A DNA stretch of 64,000 bases from Benincasa hispida (GCF_009727055.1 NC_052358.1:39592494-39656493), one strand, 5' to 3'. Counted from the stretch's first letter, positions 35,011 through 47,535 are shown. The notes: generated from the sequence alone by a model not told the origin. Program-made: numbers and translations.

Positions 35011-35379
35011 TAGAACCAGCTGCCTTCACATCTTCTTCCGGTCTGGGGAACAAGGCTCGGGAGGGCATATGAAAAGTTAGTATCGAAGCATAAGGTTCTG
35101 GAAAAATCTTGGAAATAGACATTAGTATAGGTATTGGTTAGCTCGTAACAAGCTTTGGGAGTAGGGTTACAGGAAACTCTGGGAACAATGGACAAATTTA
35201 GCTAAAATATAATTTATAACCTAAAAACGACTTTCAATATAGGAATATGTATCTGTGTGGCAGAACCTAGTGGTAGCAGAAACCCAGAACGAGTGACGCT
35301 ACCTTCATCACTGATATTAGAAGTAATAAATGAAATATTGAAATTCATAACCCTTACTTTGACATTGTTTTGGAACACC

Positions 35380-35745
35380 AAATCATTAACTCAAGAGTGA
35401 ATACATCATGATTTGGTAAAGAACCTGAATGTTCGAAATGTGGAAAGAACCACAAATGCCCGTGTTTGATGGAAACGGGTATATGTTACCGCTGTGGTAA
35501 AAAAGGCCATATTAGAAAGAATTTTGTATATTTTCAACAAAAGACTAGAAAAAGACAAGAACAAATTACAAGAGAAAATCAATCAGAACAAGCTGCACAG
35601 GTGGGCAGCAAAAACAAAGAGTTCTGCCTGAAACAACGGTTGGTACGAAGAAAAAATAGAGTCATACATCGGGTGTTCCGACCATTTAGTAGGCTCTATT
35701 CGAAATTTGGCAACCGACATCCCCTAGAGAATAATAATTGAATTT
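35380..35745 (+). pseudogene. Gypsy gag C-terminal fragment with zinc knuckle
   Basis: The plus strand reads ECSKCGKNHKCPCLMETGIC followed by YRCGKKGHIRKNF near 35425-35525, a gypsy nucleocapsid block. The last knuckle cysteine is Phe, so CX2CX4HX4C is broken. The frame then runs through a basic, Gln-rich spacer to a stop at 35741. Its orientation is opposite to the pol piece on its left, so it is a separate insertion fragment. Confidence 0.65.
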
Positions 35746-36111
35746 AACGGTAAATCTTCGTGTGAGGTTTGTGTGGAAGACTCTTTGAAATTCTGCTTGT
35801 TTTGTCAACAATCTGGATATATGCATGGTGATTGTTCATAGAGGCAGGAGGAGAAACCAAGCATGCATTCTAGAGAAACGATGTTTGGAAGATTATCTAT
35901 TAGAAACTAGGTATATGAAGATTTAAGGAAAGAAGAAAATTGGGGAGAAAAAAAGGGAACAAAAGAATGTAAATATTGTAAATAAGACTAGTGCTATAAA
36001 TAATCAATGATGTGAATAAATAATTTGGAGTTTGTGTAACTAATATGTGGTAAGTATTTAAGTAGGATAGAATTTATACTTAACCAATATTTGATTACTT
36101 TGCAAAGGAAT
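35746..36111 (+). other. Possible zinc-knuckle (LINE-type) scrap
   Basis: 35760-35840 encodes SLKFCLFCQQSGYMHGDCS, which resembles the 'FC..C...GH....C' knuckle that follows DUF4283 in plant LINE ORF1 proteins. The His position is Tyr and a stop follows. This is weak evidence. The rest is unrecognised. Confidence 0.3.
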
Positions 36112-37335
36112 CATGCTGAGAAGCGGGAAACATTGAGATCAAACTAATACCGGTAAATCGGGAGAGGAAAGTGAAAGAGAATCTAGTCATCCTCAAGAAA
36201 GACTTAGAGAGGAAGAGCAATTGTTAGATAGATTCGCTTACATGCTACATGAGAGCCTGGGAATCATACCACTCAACCTCAACAAAAAATTATGGTATAG
36301 AGTGTTGGACATCGTTAGGAGTGATGGTGTTTGAAAGAACTACAGACCTTGATGATACTAAGGTATGGATTAATCAGTTAGAAAAGTGTTTCAAAGTAAT
36401 GCAATACCTTGAAGAAAGGAAGGTGAATCTTGCGACCTTCTTACTGCAAAATTTGGCAGAAGATTGGTGGAGCATATTGGAAAATACGAGAAGAGAGAGA
36501 AATGAAATTACTTGGAAAGAATTCCGTGGAGTTTCTATGAGAAATTTTATCGTTGATCGTTTCGTGACGTGAAGCAAAATGAATTCCTATAGCTTGTACA
36601 AGGTAGTATGGCTGTAGCAGAGTATGAGTTAAAATACACTGAACTTTCGAGGTATGCTTTGAATATTATTGAGGATGAAACTGAAAGCTATAGAAGGTTC
36701 AAAATCAGATTGAGGAAGGAAATCAGGACCCTCGTGACGACAAATGCTGCATGGGTAGAATTTTCAAAGTTAGTAGAAGCAGCTATAAGGGTCAAAAGAA
36801 GAATGATGGCAGATGAAGAAGGACTAGAAGATAGTCTGTTTCGTAAATAAGTTGAATAAAGAAGAACAAAAAATTCTATCCATGGAGTAGGAATTAAAGG
36901 ATTATTTAAGCAAAAGGGAACCCCAAAATCAAGATCTACCTTTGGAGGAGCAAGTCATTTGGGGAAAACTTTTGGACAACCGTATTTGGTACAAATAAAA
37001 TTGTCGGTAGCCAGTGCTAACCAAAGACCCTGGTGCCCAAGTTGCAGTAAATATCATTGGGGAAAATGGCCAGAGAAGACATACACTTGTTATAAGTGTG
37101 GTTAGGCAGGGCATTTTAAACGTGAGTATGTCCCCAATTGGCAGGCAACGAGGGTGGGAATGTTTCACAGATGGTTAGCCAGGGAATGAGGCCATCAAGC
37201 TCAGGAAGTGTAGGTGGAGCCATGCAAAAAGAGACCAAGGAACAAAACCAAACTCAGGGAAGAATGGATACCTTTATTCAAGATAAAGAGATGTCGAATG
37301 TCATAAAGGCTAAAGGCAAGACTCCTAAGATGTGA
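36112..37335 (+). pseudogene. Gypsy gag (retrotransposon_gag domain and zinc knuckle), broken
   Basis: An ATG at 36112 heads an acidic leader. 36320-36560 reads FERTTDLDDTKVWINQLEKC and KVNLATFLLQNLAEDWW, the core of the retrotransposon_gag domain. 36608-36850 continues MAVAEYELKYTELSRYALNI and RLRKEIRTLVTTNAAWVEFS. 37040-37140 has the knuckle region CYKCG, then a stop where Gln is expected, AGHFKREY, with the last Cys changed to Tyr. Frameshifts occur near 36570 and 36850. No protease or pol follows. The order of domains is normal, so this is a 3'-truncated element. Confidence 0.8.
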
Positions 37336-37850
37336 CTCTAAGTCAGATGTTGTATCAAATCTTATTTATAAATAAAATTTGTTGTTTGGGTGTGTGACGA
37401 TGATTTTTTTTTTTTTAAGGAGGTGATAAATTGTAAACCCTCGAATCTCACATAAGTAAGATAGGGTAAAATATAAGTTGTGGTTAAGTTTAGTTCAGAG
37501 GACAAAAATTTCACTTTTTTTTTAAGAGGAATAAAAGTGGAGGAAAATTTCGTAAGTGTTGAAGATTTCACTGTAAGGGCTAAAATATAAGTTGTGGTTA
37601 AGTTTAGTTCAGAGGACAAAAATTTCACTAAGTATGGGAACTATGCATTGGTACAATGCATTGAGGGAGGGTTGAGAAGCAATGACCTTGTCATTGGATG
37701 AGTTAAGATTGTTGGTTAATGGCAAGGAGAAAGACGTGAGGCTTGTGGACACATGAGGTAGGCAACCACAAAGGATTCTTTGAGGTTATGTGTGAGCAAA
37801 TGGTGGTCGAGTCCTTGCCATGTGCTAGAGATGGTAAGGTATACGGCAGC
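37336..37850. repeat. Spacer with a perfect 49-base direct repeat
   Basis: 37467-37515 and 37581-37629 are the same 49 bases (TAAAATATAAGTTGTGGTTA ... AAAATTTCACT), 114 bases apart. The GGTGATAAATTGTAAACCCT context near 37420 looks like the start of an LTR, but I cannot prove it. No gene is seen. GCAGC at 37846-37850 is the left target duplication of the next element. Confidence 0.6.
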
Positions 37851-39751
37851 TGTAAACGGGTAAAATGTGTGTCATCTTTAAAGCATATGGACAATGATAA
37901 ATATGAATCATACAAGCTCATGTTGCCATAAACTTGATGACGTAAAGGTGGAAATGGAATGTGGATGTTGTGTTATTCTTATTCACACTTTATGCGATAC
38001 TATTTCTAGATATGTGTTATTAATGAGATGCTTGTAATATGCTATGCGTTGTCACAAGTTTCCTTGCGCTGAAACCAAGTATAATTCCAATGCAAGATTC
38101 TCAGAGTAATCTGAGGTCGAACACAGGGATTGTTTTCGTTAGTGTGTTACTTTTTTTATATATGCGACCAGTTTTTAGAATTAATAAAGATTGTGTGTTT
38201 GTGTAGGAAATTAAATTGCGATAAACATAAATTGCAATAATATAATAAAAGTGCGATAAAAGTAAAGTCCTAACTATTATGATACAAGATACAAGATACA
38301 TGATATATGTTACTGAGTTCGAGGCTGACTGTGAAGTTTATACAAAGGATCGTGGTATGCGGTGGCAAGTCTTTATGAATAAATCAGAAATAGAAAAAAT
38401 AACTAGTACAAACATCGCAAGTTCATTAATTGTGTTAAAGATGTAACTAAGGTTCCACTTTCCCTTAGCATACACCTCTCAGTGATCGGCCGCGTTCCTA
38501 TATCTCTATTGTGAAACAGGGATGAACGTGATGAACGCAAGGTTGCTTCCATCTCTAGAAGTACTTCTCGCTTTAGTTAACGCATTCTTCCATCCCTTTC
38601 TCGATAGGCGGAATGACATCTTCACTTCTTCTCTCACAGGTGAAGATGTCGTCTAGCATGCTTTAGCTAAACATAACTATTTCCTTAACACAAATTAATT
38701 TACTTGCTTAATTCTTACTAATTACTAGGGGATTAAGAAAACATCATGGATAAAGTGAATAATGGATGAACGAAATAGACAGAAAAATGATAATGGAAAT
38801 GATCATAACAATTAATACTAAGATTAAGCATCTGATACATGGTGTAAATGATAGAGATTAAGAAGATGAGTACAAGTGATGAAAAAGAGATAGAAAGAAA
38901 TACAGAAGAGTGTCAACGTCTTGACACAGATCTGGACGGAGGATTTGCTTGCCGACGTGTGGAATGGATGAAGAGAAGAGCTTCCCTTTCAGGCATGCTC
39001 ATCTGGTAGAAGTGACCTTCGTACAGAGCTTCAGCGGCGGGGATTGAAAGGATTCTTTGCCCGGAGACTCATCTTTCGGACTTGTCTCTTAATTCTTCCT
39101 GGGTCTACTCTGATCGACTTTTCAGACCAGTCTCTCTCTCAATATACAAGTATCAAATATGCCCTTATCAACTATATCTTCTCAATGGAATTGCAAAGGC
39201 TATTTATAGGCAAAGCTTTGACTCTTTGTTGTGTGGTCCCCACTTTATTGTTAAGGAAGTTCCTGAAATGATGGAGTGAATATTCCTTCTGTTACGCAAT
39301 CAATCTCGTTAGAAATGCACAGTGATTAGCTGTACACACGTTTGAATCCTCTGCAATTGCGTTGCTCTTTACATCTTCGATCATTTGCCCGCATGCGGTG
39401 TTGTTTTTTATTACCACATAAGGTTGAAGTTAAGCTCTGGATCGATTGTTGCATGCGCCGTCATTGCGTTGATCATCTTTTCATTCTTGATTGATGGGCG
39501 CAATGCGATGGAGATGCGTTGTTCATTTTATCTTTGAGTCATGAACGCATACGGTGACTTGTTTTCCTACAAAACAGAATTGAAACATCCTTTTCTACCA
39601 TTACAATGGTGTTAGTGGGTGTATTGACGATAATTTATAATTCTCGCATTTCTTAGCCAATTCTCATACTATCGACACAACTTTTCTTCCTTTTAGCCGC
39701 AATATCTAAATAAAACAGTATAAATAACTTGTATTTCTACAAGTTATCAGC
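37851..39751 (-). repeat. Solo LTR, 1.9 kb, with GCAGC duplication
   Basis: The minus strand starts TGATAACTTGTAGAAATACA at 39751 and ends CCCGTTTACA at 37851. A perfect 5-base duplication GCAGC flanks it (37846-37850, 39752-39756). Near its end (minus strand, 38145-38090) it has TCCCTGTGTTCGACCTCAG, the 'CCTGTG.TTCGACC' block of Athila/Tat-type LTRs. There is no internal region, so recombination between two LTRs probably removed the body. The region 38920-39600 has several ATGCGTT/GCATGCG-type words. It is non-coding. Confidence 0.75.
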
Positions 39752-39930
39752 AGCCAAGTGATTCGAGGTTAGTTGAACACTTGAGAGGGGCGAGGCAAAG
39801 TCCTTGCATTGAAGCTATGTGATGGCTAGGCCCATCTTCAGGTTAGGAAAGCCTCATGGACGCATGCAGCAAAGATGGCCTAGGCAAGGGGACTTGTAAG
39901 TCGGATCATGTTGGTGTGCAATGAAGGAAC
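39752..39930. other. Short spacer of unknown origin
   Basis: It continues the sequence left of the solo LTR. No gene is seen. Confidence 0.4.
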
Positions 39931-41157
39931 TGCTGGGGTTGATGCCCTAAAGTATTGTGCCCTGTAGTTTGTAAACAATTTGTACGAACGCTTGTGATGT
40001 ATAATGTATGATATTTACTTCACTTCTTGATTTTGATCAGTTGGTCGTTTTATTTACTTTACCACAAACCAATAAACTGAAATCCCTAGTTATCTTTATG
40101 TAACTTAAGCATGTATGTGGTGACATACAAGTGGATATGTCTTAAGTAATAACCAAAATGGTCTATAGTATATGGATATAGGAGGGAAACCTTATCGTAG
40201 TAACGCTTCAGATTTGGTTCGCTTTGTCAAATAGTTACAAAATTTGTGACTTGTCACAGATGGCCTGATCTTGATCATTGGTGTATGGGACATGCGAACT
40301 CACAGAGGTGCCGATCTCGTATATAATCCGAGCACAAAGTTTGTAATAGAGAACTGAACCAGTCGTGAGAACGTGTGCAGAACCTATGGCACCTCGGTCT
40401 CATAACTCAATGCAACTAATACCATCTTGAAATAGTCTTGTCAATTGTTCAATGGGAAGTTGGGATCGGACAAGAGACTTCACTTCACCTAGTATGACAT
40501 AGGCAATATTTGTTATATAATTATTATAGTTTATTTAATAATTAATTTATGAAATTAATTAATTTTTTTAATTTTTAAAATCAAATAGATTTTTAATACA
40601 ATAAAATTTGATTTTTGGATAAAATTAAAAAAAGAAAAGAAAAAAAACACAAAATAGAAAAAATGGGTTTTTTCCATTATCCACCACTTAACTAGCTCAC
40701 ACATGAAGCAATCATTTTGCCTTGTCTTCTCCAAGCATGAGCTGCAACTCATGCAGCTCTTCTCTTTGCATGTTGATCTGCAATATAATGAGAAGATTGG
40801 AGAGTGAAAATCGGGCATGCAATCTACAGAATTTTGAGAGAAAATTCGGTTTGAAGAATGGTTCTTCAACCATGGTTGTTGTAGTGAGCTTTTCTCCTTC
40901 ATCCCTTGATTCAAGCTTGTTTTGAGTCCCACAACTCAATCTAGAGCACCAAGAGAATAGTGGGGAAGATCTTGAGGTGGTTTATAACAAGATATGGAGA
41001 AGATTACAATTGGAGAAGAAGCTTTGAAGATGTTCTACAAGAGGTATGTCTTGAAATCTATTTTTCTGCAGTAGCATGCTTTATATTATGTCAAAATTAG
41101 TGGATTTGAATGCTTAGATGATCCTTGTGCTTCCACTGCAATTGATACAATCCTACA
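39931..41157 (+). repeat. LTR, family T (copy T3)
   Basis: It starts TGCTGGGGTTGATGCCCTAA, then GTAGTTTGTAAACA as in T5 and T4. It ends near CAATCCTACA at 41157, followed by ATTGGTATG, which resembles a copia primer site (ATTGGTATCAG). That is the reason to suspect the T family is Ty1/copia. No target duplication is found. At about 1.23 kb it is shorter than T4. The frames within (40555-40932 and others) are not genes. Confidence 0.55.
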
Positions 41158-41399
41158 ATTGGTATGTTATTTTTATAAGCTTATTTATCTACATTTATTA
41201 AAGATTTTCTATATTTGCTTAATATACACTATTATTGGTGTATACGAAATCATACATTCATATATATTTTATAAATTTATATAGGTGAATGAAATGATGC
41301 CTTACCAGAGGAAAAGAGAACCAATAATGACAACTCAACTACGTAATAATATAATCTTGAATACTATTTGAATTTTGTATTTTGAGGGCTAACTAATGT
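41158..41399. other. Spacer between LTRs T3 and T4
   Basis: Possibly leader sequence of the T3 element. No coding capacity is seen. Confidence 0.3.
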
Positions 41400-43357
41400 T
41401 GTTGGTGAAAGACCTCGATTATAAGAGATCCATGAGTGGAAGCGGATCATCCAAATCCCATTTTGATTGAAACACAAATTTACAGTAAACATACAGATTA
41501 TGCATTCTAAGCAAAATTACAACATGATTTTTAGACAACAAAAAGGGTTCAAATGATTATACCTTTGAAGAACACTTCTTCTTGTATAACCCTCGAACAG
41601 TCATGAACTCTTCGAACAGAAACAAAAACTCGAACACAACAACCTTGAATACTTTCTTCAAGAATCTCACGAACCAAAAACGAGACACAATCACTTGGAT
41701 TCCTCGATATACTCGGGGTGAGAACCCAAGAGTTGTGGGCTCTAACTATTTTGGTCAAGAGGGAGTTTTAAAGCGTTTTGAGGAGGAAGACGATTGAGGA
41801 AGAAGAACTATCATATAACAAGATTCTCCAATTGTGTAGTCTCAAAGTCTATCGTATAGGCTTTGTTAATTTCATGTAGATTCAACTATGAAATTTTTTT
41901 TATTTTATTTATCTAATTTGCCACAAAAACCATTTAACCACCCACCAAGGTAGTTAGAGAGAAAAAATGATTAATTATCCAAAATAATAAATAATATAAA
42001 TAATTATGATAACCAACTTATCATATTATATTTATAACCTATAGTTTTAATATTGCATCATATACAATATAAATTATAGTTCTTTTTCTCTATTTTATGA
42101 CATTTAATATAAATCATATTCATATTAAATTTAACAACTATGAATCTCATTCATAGAAAATGTATTTGAATCACATTCAAATATTTATTCCTCTAACTAA
42201 ACTATAATGTATCAAATATATCATATATAATTAAATTCCCTCTTATTAATTTGAACAATTCGAATTAACCTAAAAACTAATTCTCAACTAAATCTTTTTG
42301 AGCTACCAAGGGGACCTTATGGAGCTATAGCTTGAAGCTCCAACAGTACGTGAATAATCAATTAAACTCTTACATTATCCACCATCTGATAACTATCGAG
42401 GACACCACTAAAGACTGACAGCTGCACTATTCACAGTACAGATATATTTCTGTGTCCATTGAATATAACCAATCAACAGTACGATAACCTTTCACAAATT
42501 GCTTATAAGTACAACTGGGTCAAATTACCGTTTTTCCCCTGTAGTTACATCTAACTCCTTAAGTACCACTGATTTCTCTAATGAACAATAGATCATAGTC
42601 CTACTATGACTAAACCTCTATTAGGCCAAAAGAAGGTGTGGGGCCACATTGTTCAAGACCCGAAATCAACACTTAAGGGAACAATTTATTTACTTACCCC
42701 TGCTTCGGGGAAGGAGTGAATTCCATGTTGTGTAGTTGAGTTCTCAGCTCCCTAATAAGATGAATCCCCAAAATGGTAGGCTTGTTGAGTCGGCGATCTG
42801 GCCACTCTCACCCATACAAATCAAAGGACCGCTCTTATAGGCAGGAGTTCACAATTCACTAAGGATTAAAGTCATGTGACCTATGGTCATCCTAATGAAA
42901 TGAAAGTCTCTATTATGAACAGTGTTATATAATGAGACTAAACATTTTGTGGTATTGTCTTATACAAACTTCTTTATATAAAATATCCCTGATCGCATAT
43001 CTAATACATGAATGATAAGGATCAGATCATTTGTAGCACTTTACAACATTTGTAACACCTATAAAGTGGGCCGTACCCATAGTGTTATCAAGATAAGGTA
43101 CCCAGCCTTATCCATATACTACAAACCATTTAGATTATCACTTAAACATGATCCACCTGTATGTCTCCACATACATGTTTAAGTTACAACAATAATCTTG
43201 GATGTTAGTTTATTGGTTCGTGGTTAATGTAACTAAAATGTCACATATTTCATAGACAAAGTGAAAAATATCAAATATTATTAATCACATACAAGTTTGT
43301 TCATAAAAGATTTACAAACTATAGGATCCCACAAGATTTAGGACAATAATCCCAACA
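41400..43357 (-). repeat. LTR, family T (copy T4), full length
   Basis: The minus strand starts TGTTGGGATTATTGTCCTAA at 43357 and ends TCTTTCACCAACA at 41400, so the ends are TGTTGG..CCAACA. Length is 1,958 bases. It has the family's blocks in order: AGTTTGTAAA, GTATATGGATAAGGCTGGGT, ATGGGTACGGCCCAC. I see no matching target duplication. It has no partner internal region, and is probably a solo LTR. T3 and T4 face each other. Confidence 0.7.
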
Positions 43358-44629
43358 GTTAGTACATTCACTAACTACTTTATCTAGCTTTTATCATTTA
43401 GATGACAACCTTATTCTAGGAAATTATTCAATACTTTATTTTGTAATGTTAATAGATCATGAATAGAAGCTATTAGTATTTGTTGTGCTATGAAGTATTT
43501 TATGTGTGTAGATTTTAACTAAAATTGAGTATTTGAACTAAAAGTTATCAAAATCTAATTAATTCAAAAAATATTTTTGAGAAAAAAGTTACCTCTTCTA
43601 TAGCTATAGAATGATTTATATAGCAAAAATGAAATGCTATCAAAAGCTTATTATAATAATTATAATAATTGCAAATGATTAAATACCATTACTATAGCAT
43701 ACAATAAAAGCTATAATTACTATACTACAACGTTGAAAAAAGGCTATTATATGTTAAAGATATCACATTATTTTGGATATATAAACGTATTATAGCTTTA
43801 ATAAAAATTGCTGTCAAATGTTTTTACAGCAATGCATATAAGCTATATCTTCATACTCTATAACATCATCCATTATATCTTTAAAAAAATGCTATAAAAA
43901 GCCTCAGATTTTTAATAAGATGGGCTGTCAAAACTTTTGAAAAAGGCTATAAAAAGTCTATAATAATTTTTTTCGTTAGCTATCCTATATGTTATTTCTT
44001 GTAATATTTCCATAGTGAAGTCATGATATACATGAGATCTTTGAGACCCACTTTAACACACATATTACGTAAGTAAGGTGTTTAATTCGAGTTAAGCCTC
44101 AAGCTCAAGAAGAATTTGATGATAGGCTCTATTGCACGCTCAGGGTCTATTATCATCACAACTCATCCCAGTTTAGGTAGGGAGACATTGGGTAGGGTGT
44201 GAAAAGAAATGGGTCTAAATCTTCAAGTTTCACTAGATCCTTTCGGTAATCAATTTGTAGGAGAACTTTAACGTCGTCTAGGTAGCTGCAATTAAAGCTT
44301 GCGATAGTAAGAGCTTGGTGATGACAACTTAAAGGAGAAAGTGAGGAACGACATGCTGCTCTCTTTTCTAATAGCTTAATGAACTAAGAAACGACATGCA
44401 ACTTAGAGGAAAAAGACGGTTGGAGTAGTCAAATGGAAATCAAATGGGTAAAGAAAATGATTCATATGAGCAAAATACATCGTTTGGGCTTTAGCACAAA
44501 ACATGTCATTTTGGGATTCTTTATTGATGGTCTTCGATCGTCAACATATTTAGTTTTGTTAATGGGCAATGCCCGTCAACATAGGTTAACTTTGTGCACG
44601 TAAAGTTATGACTGCATGCGTCTAAAAAG
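43358..44629. other. Spacer with a decayed DNA transposon
   Basis: 43540-43995 repeats GCTATAAAAAG/GCTATCAAAA words and ends TTATTTCTTGTAATATT, which could be a worn CACTA-type end (TTTCTTGTAGTG). The left end is not found. 44000-44629 has no recognisable feature or gene. Confidence 0.35.
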
Positions 44630-45781
44630 TGTTGGAGTTGATGCCCTAAATCTCGTGGGGTCTAGTAGTTTGTAAACATATATACGAACAAACATATGTG
44701 ATGTAATAATATGAGATATTTTCTTCACTATAGTCTTTTTGATATGAGATATTTTGTTACATTAAGGACAAACTAATAAACTAAGATCCCTGGTTATCGT
44801 TGTAACTTAAGCATGTATGTGATGGCATACAAGTGGATCGTGTATTAAGTGATAACCTAAATGGTCTGTAGTAGATGGATAAAGGAAGAAACCTTATCCT
44901 GTTGACACTACAAGTGTGGCCTGTTTTGTAGATGTTACAAGTGTTGTAAAGTACTACAAATGGTCTGATCCTGATCATTCATGTATTACACATGCGAGCG
45001 GAGTTTCTCTATACAAAAGAGTTTGTATAAGATCGGACCACGAAATGTTTAGTCTTGTTATTGATAGAGACTTTCATTTCACTAGGATGACCACAGGTAA
45101 CATGACCTTAATCCTGAGTGAGTTGGGGACTCCTGCCTATGAGGGTGGCCTTTGATTTGTAAAGGTGCGAGTGGCCAGATCGCCAACTCAAACCTACCAC
45201 TTTGGGGATCCGTCTGATATGGGTGCTAAGAACTCAGCTACACAAGATGGAATTCACTTCTTCCCCAATTTAGTGGTAAGTAGATAAATTGCTCCCTTAA
45301 AGGGTGATTCTGGGACTTGAACAATGTGGCGCCACACCTTATCTTGGCTCGAGAAGGATTTACTCATAGTAGGTGTAACACCTTAACCTAATTTGGAAGG
45401 CATGAGAAAATAAGATATTAAAATTGGAAACGAGAAATATAAATTAAATTGGGAGGAATTTAGGAAGAATTTAGGAGGAATTTCGATAAGTTAAGAAATT
45501 TAGTAATATTTTCCTAAAAAAAAACATTACAGCTACGGTTAATTGAAAAATTGGGAAATTAATAGAAGAATTTGGGAATTAATTGAAAACCGGAAGACAG
45601 AGGAGAATTTGGGAAGAATTTGGAATATTAAGGTGCTTTTCTTTTGGAAACTTCTTATTGGATGGCTTGGAGGTTAAGGGTTAATTATCTGTGCAACTGG
45701 AAGATAAAACTGTAAGTGGTATCCACGTGTTGCAAGTGGTGAAGGAAGCATTGGACCAACCTACGTGTGATGCCAAGCGAG

Positions 45782-46090
45782 ATGGGAGAGAGTAGAAAGA
45801 GAGAGAGAGCAAGATTGATTTGAGCAAGAGAATGGGAGAGAGCGAGATTGATTTGAGCAAGAGAATGGGAGAAAGCGAGATTGGTTTGAGCGAAAGAATG
45901 GGAGAGAGCGAGATTGGTTGAGCGAGAGAATGGGAAAGAGCGAGATTGGCTTCAGCGAGAGAATGGGAGAGAACGACATTGGAGAGAGCGAGAAGGTGGG
46001 AGAGAACGAGATTGGAGAGAGCGAAAAAGTAGGAGAGAGCGAGAAAGTGGGAGAGAGCGAGACCAACGAGACCAGCGAGAGCGAGAGCAG
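45782..46090 (+). repeat. 33-base purine-rich minisatellite
   Basis: Units follow GAGAGAGCGAGATTGATTTG then AGCAAGAGAATGG, with about nine copies, the last ones shortened. Nearly all bases on the plus strand are purines. As 33 is a multiple of three, frames stay open on both strands (for example 45761-46099 minus and 45918-46271 plus). These are by-products of the repeat, not genes. Confidence 0.85.
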
Positions 46091-47437
46091 CCTGTGCACG
46101 TCAGCAATGCATACGTCCGGTGCTGCATTCGAACGTCACGCCCAAGCAATCAAATGGCTTCGCCTATGCATTGAACGGTCGGATAAGTATTTAGGCGTTG
46201 AATTTGGTCGCGTTCTTATAGATTATACATTGGAAACCCTAATTGAATACAAACAAAGGATGAAGACGTAAGAAAAAACATCAATAAAAAAATTAGGTGT
46301 CTTATTAAGAGAAATTCTTAAACCCTAAGAAATTGTGGTGGATGTGTATGGAAAGAACACCTTGAGACAAAGTGAGGTAAGCTTGTGTTGATGAGGGGAG
46401 AAGTAACCACTTGCCCATGCAGCCAAGTAGGTGGTGTCAACACCATTGGAGGTTTGAACGCCTATAAATAGAGCCTTTGGGATTTCATTTCCAAATCACA
46501 AATCATAAAATTTGTAAAAAGAGGGGGAGAGTAGAGTGCATTGGACAGTGAGGGTGGAGAAGAATGCATCAATTTTGGACGAGGAGATATCCCAATCTAC
46601 TCAAGCGTTTGATGTAATTCCAAAGCCATCTGAAAGATAAGAGAGTCTAGTTTTTATGGTGAGGCTGCCGGAGAAGAAGCTCTAAGGAATTGGGCTAGAG
46701 AATGAGGAAAATACAGAGAGGTCGAGCTGTTAGGTAAGCTGAGCCAGTCTTGATTTTTGGATGATTCCGGCCAAACCATGAAGAGTTATGAGCTAAGATT
46801 TTATGTTAAGATTCTGGAGACATTTTACAATATCTTTGTAGAAGGAAGTATCTCAAAATAAGATTTAGAACTATGAGTAATCTAAGCTTACAGTTAGATC
46901 TGGATTCTAGGAGTAAAAAGGGAGCTCGAGGTAGAAAAGGGAACTATTAGAAAGGCTCCTAAGCAATTAAGGTGAGTGTTATAGCTTTATAGTTTTGATA
47001 TATCATGAGTGTTACAGCTTTGTTAGTAAAAGTATATCGTGAGTGTTATAGCTTTGGATACTTAACGCATATCGTGAGTGTGATGTTGCTTTGATAAATA
47101 GATGCATAGTAGGAGTGTTATTATAGCTTTGTTACATACTGTTTATAGATATAGTTTTGATATGTATACCTTTGGTACGTGTGAAGCATCTTGTGAGCAT
47201 TATATTATATAGCCTTGATATAAAAAGAGGATTTTGAGTATATATACAGTGTTGATAGTAAATGCATATTATGAATATTTATTTAACGCTATACTTTGAT
47301 ATAGAAATATAGGCATAAGTAAATGCAAAATATATGCTTTTGGTGATATGATGATTGCCATGATATTGTTTGTGTAGTAAATATGAAAACTGTGATTATG
47401 CCTGGGATGTGGTTAGTATGCTTAAAAAAAGGTGCTT

Positions 47438-47535
47438 GGCGGGAAATATTGGTCAGCTTCGGTCGGCGGAAAATAATGGTCGGCTTCGGTCGGTGGGAAA
47501 TAATAGTCGGTGACGACCGACGGAAAATATGGTCA
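47438..47535 (+). repeat. Short GGTCGGCTTCGGTCGG repeat
   Basis: Three to four units of about 30 bases (GGCGGGAAATATTGGTCAGC-like). The GACGACCGACGG near 47513 makes a partly inverted copy of GTCGGTGGG. The location is inside the gypsy LTR. Confidence 0.65.

Noticed and set aside
34853..35195. Long minus-strand frames with FHMPSRALFPRPEEDVKAAG
   Set aside because: Only the last part (from about 34990 downward) is gypsy integrase; the N-terminal part of the frame is unrelated sequence joined by chance.
40555..40939. Overlapping minus-strand frames with several cysteines (CKEKSCMSCSSCLEKTRQND)
   Set aside because: They lie inside LTR copy T3, have no signal peptide, and the cysteines do not repeat in other copies of the LTR.
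43540..43995. Possible third CACTA element
   Set aside because: Only a worn right-end-like TTTCTTGTAATA is seen; no CACTA start, no target duplication and no left end could be found.
45761..46271. Overlapping frames on both strands (Ser/Leu-rich and Arg/Glu-rich)
   Set aside because: The 33-base repeat keeps frames open by its period; there is no domain and it lies in an LTR.
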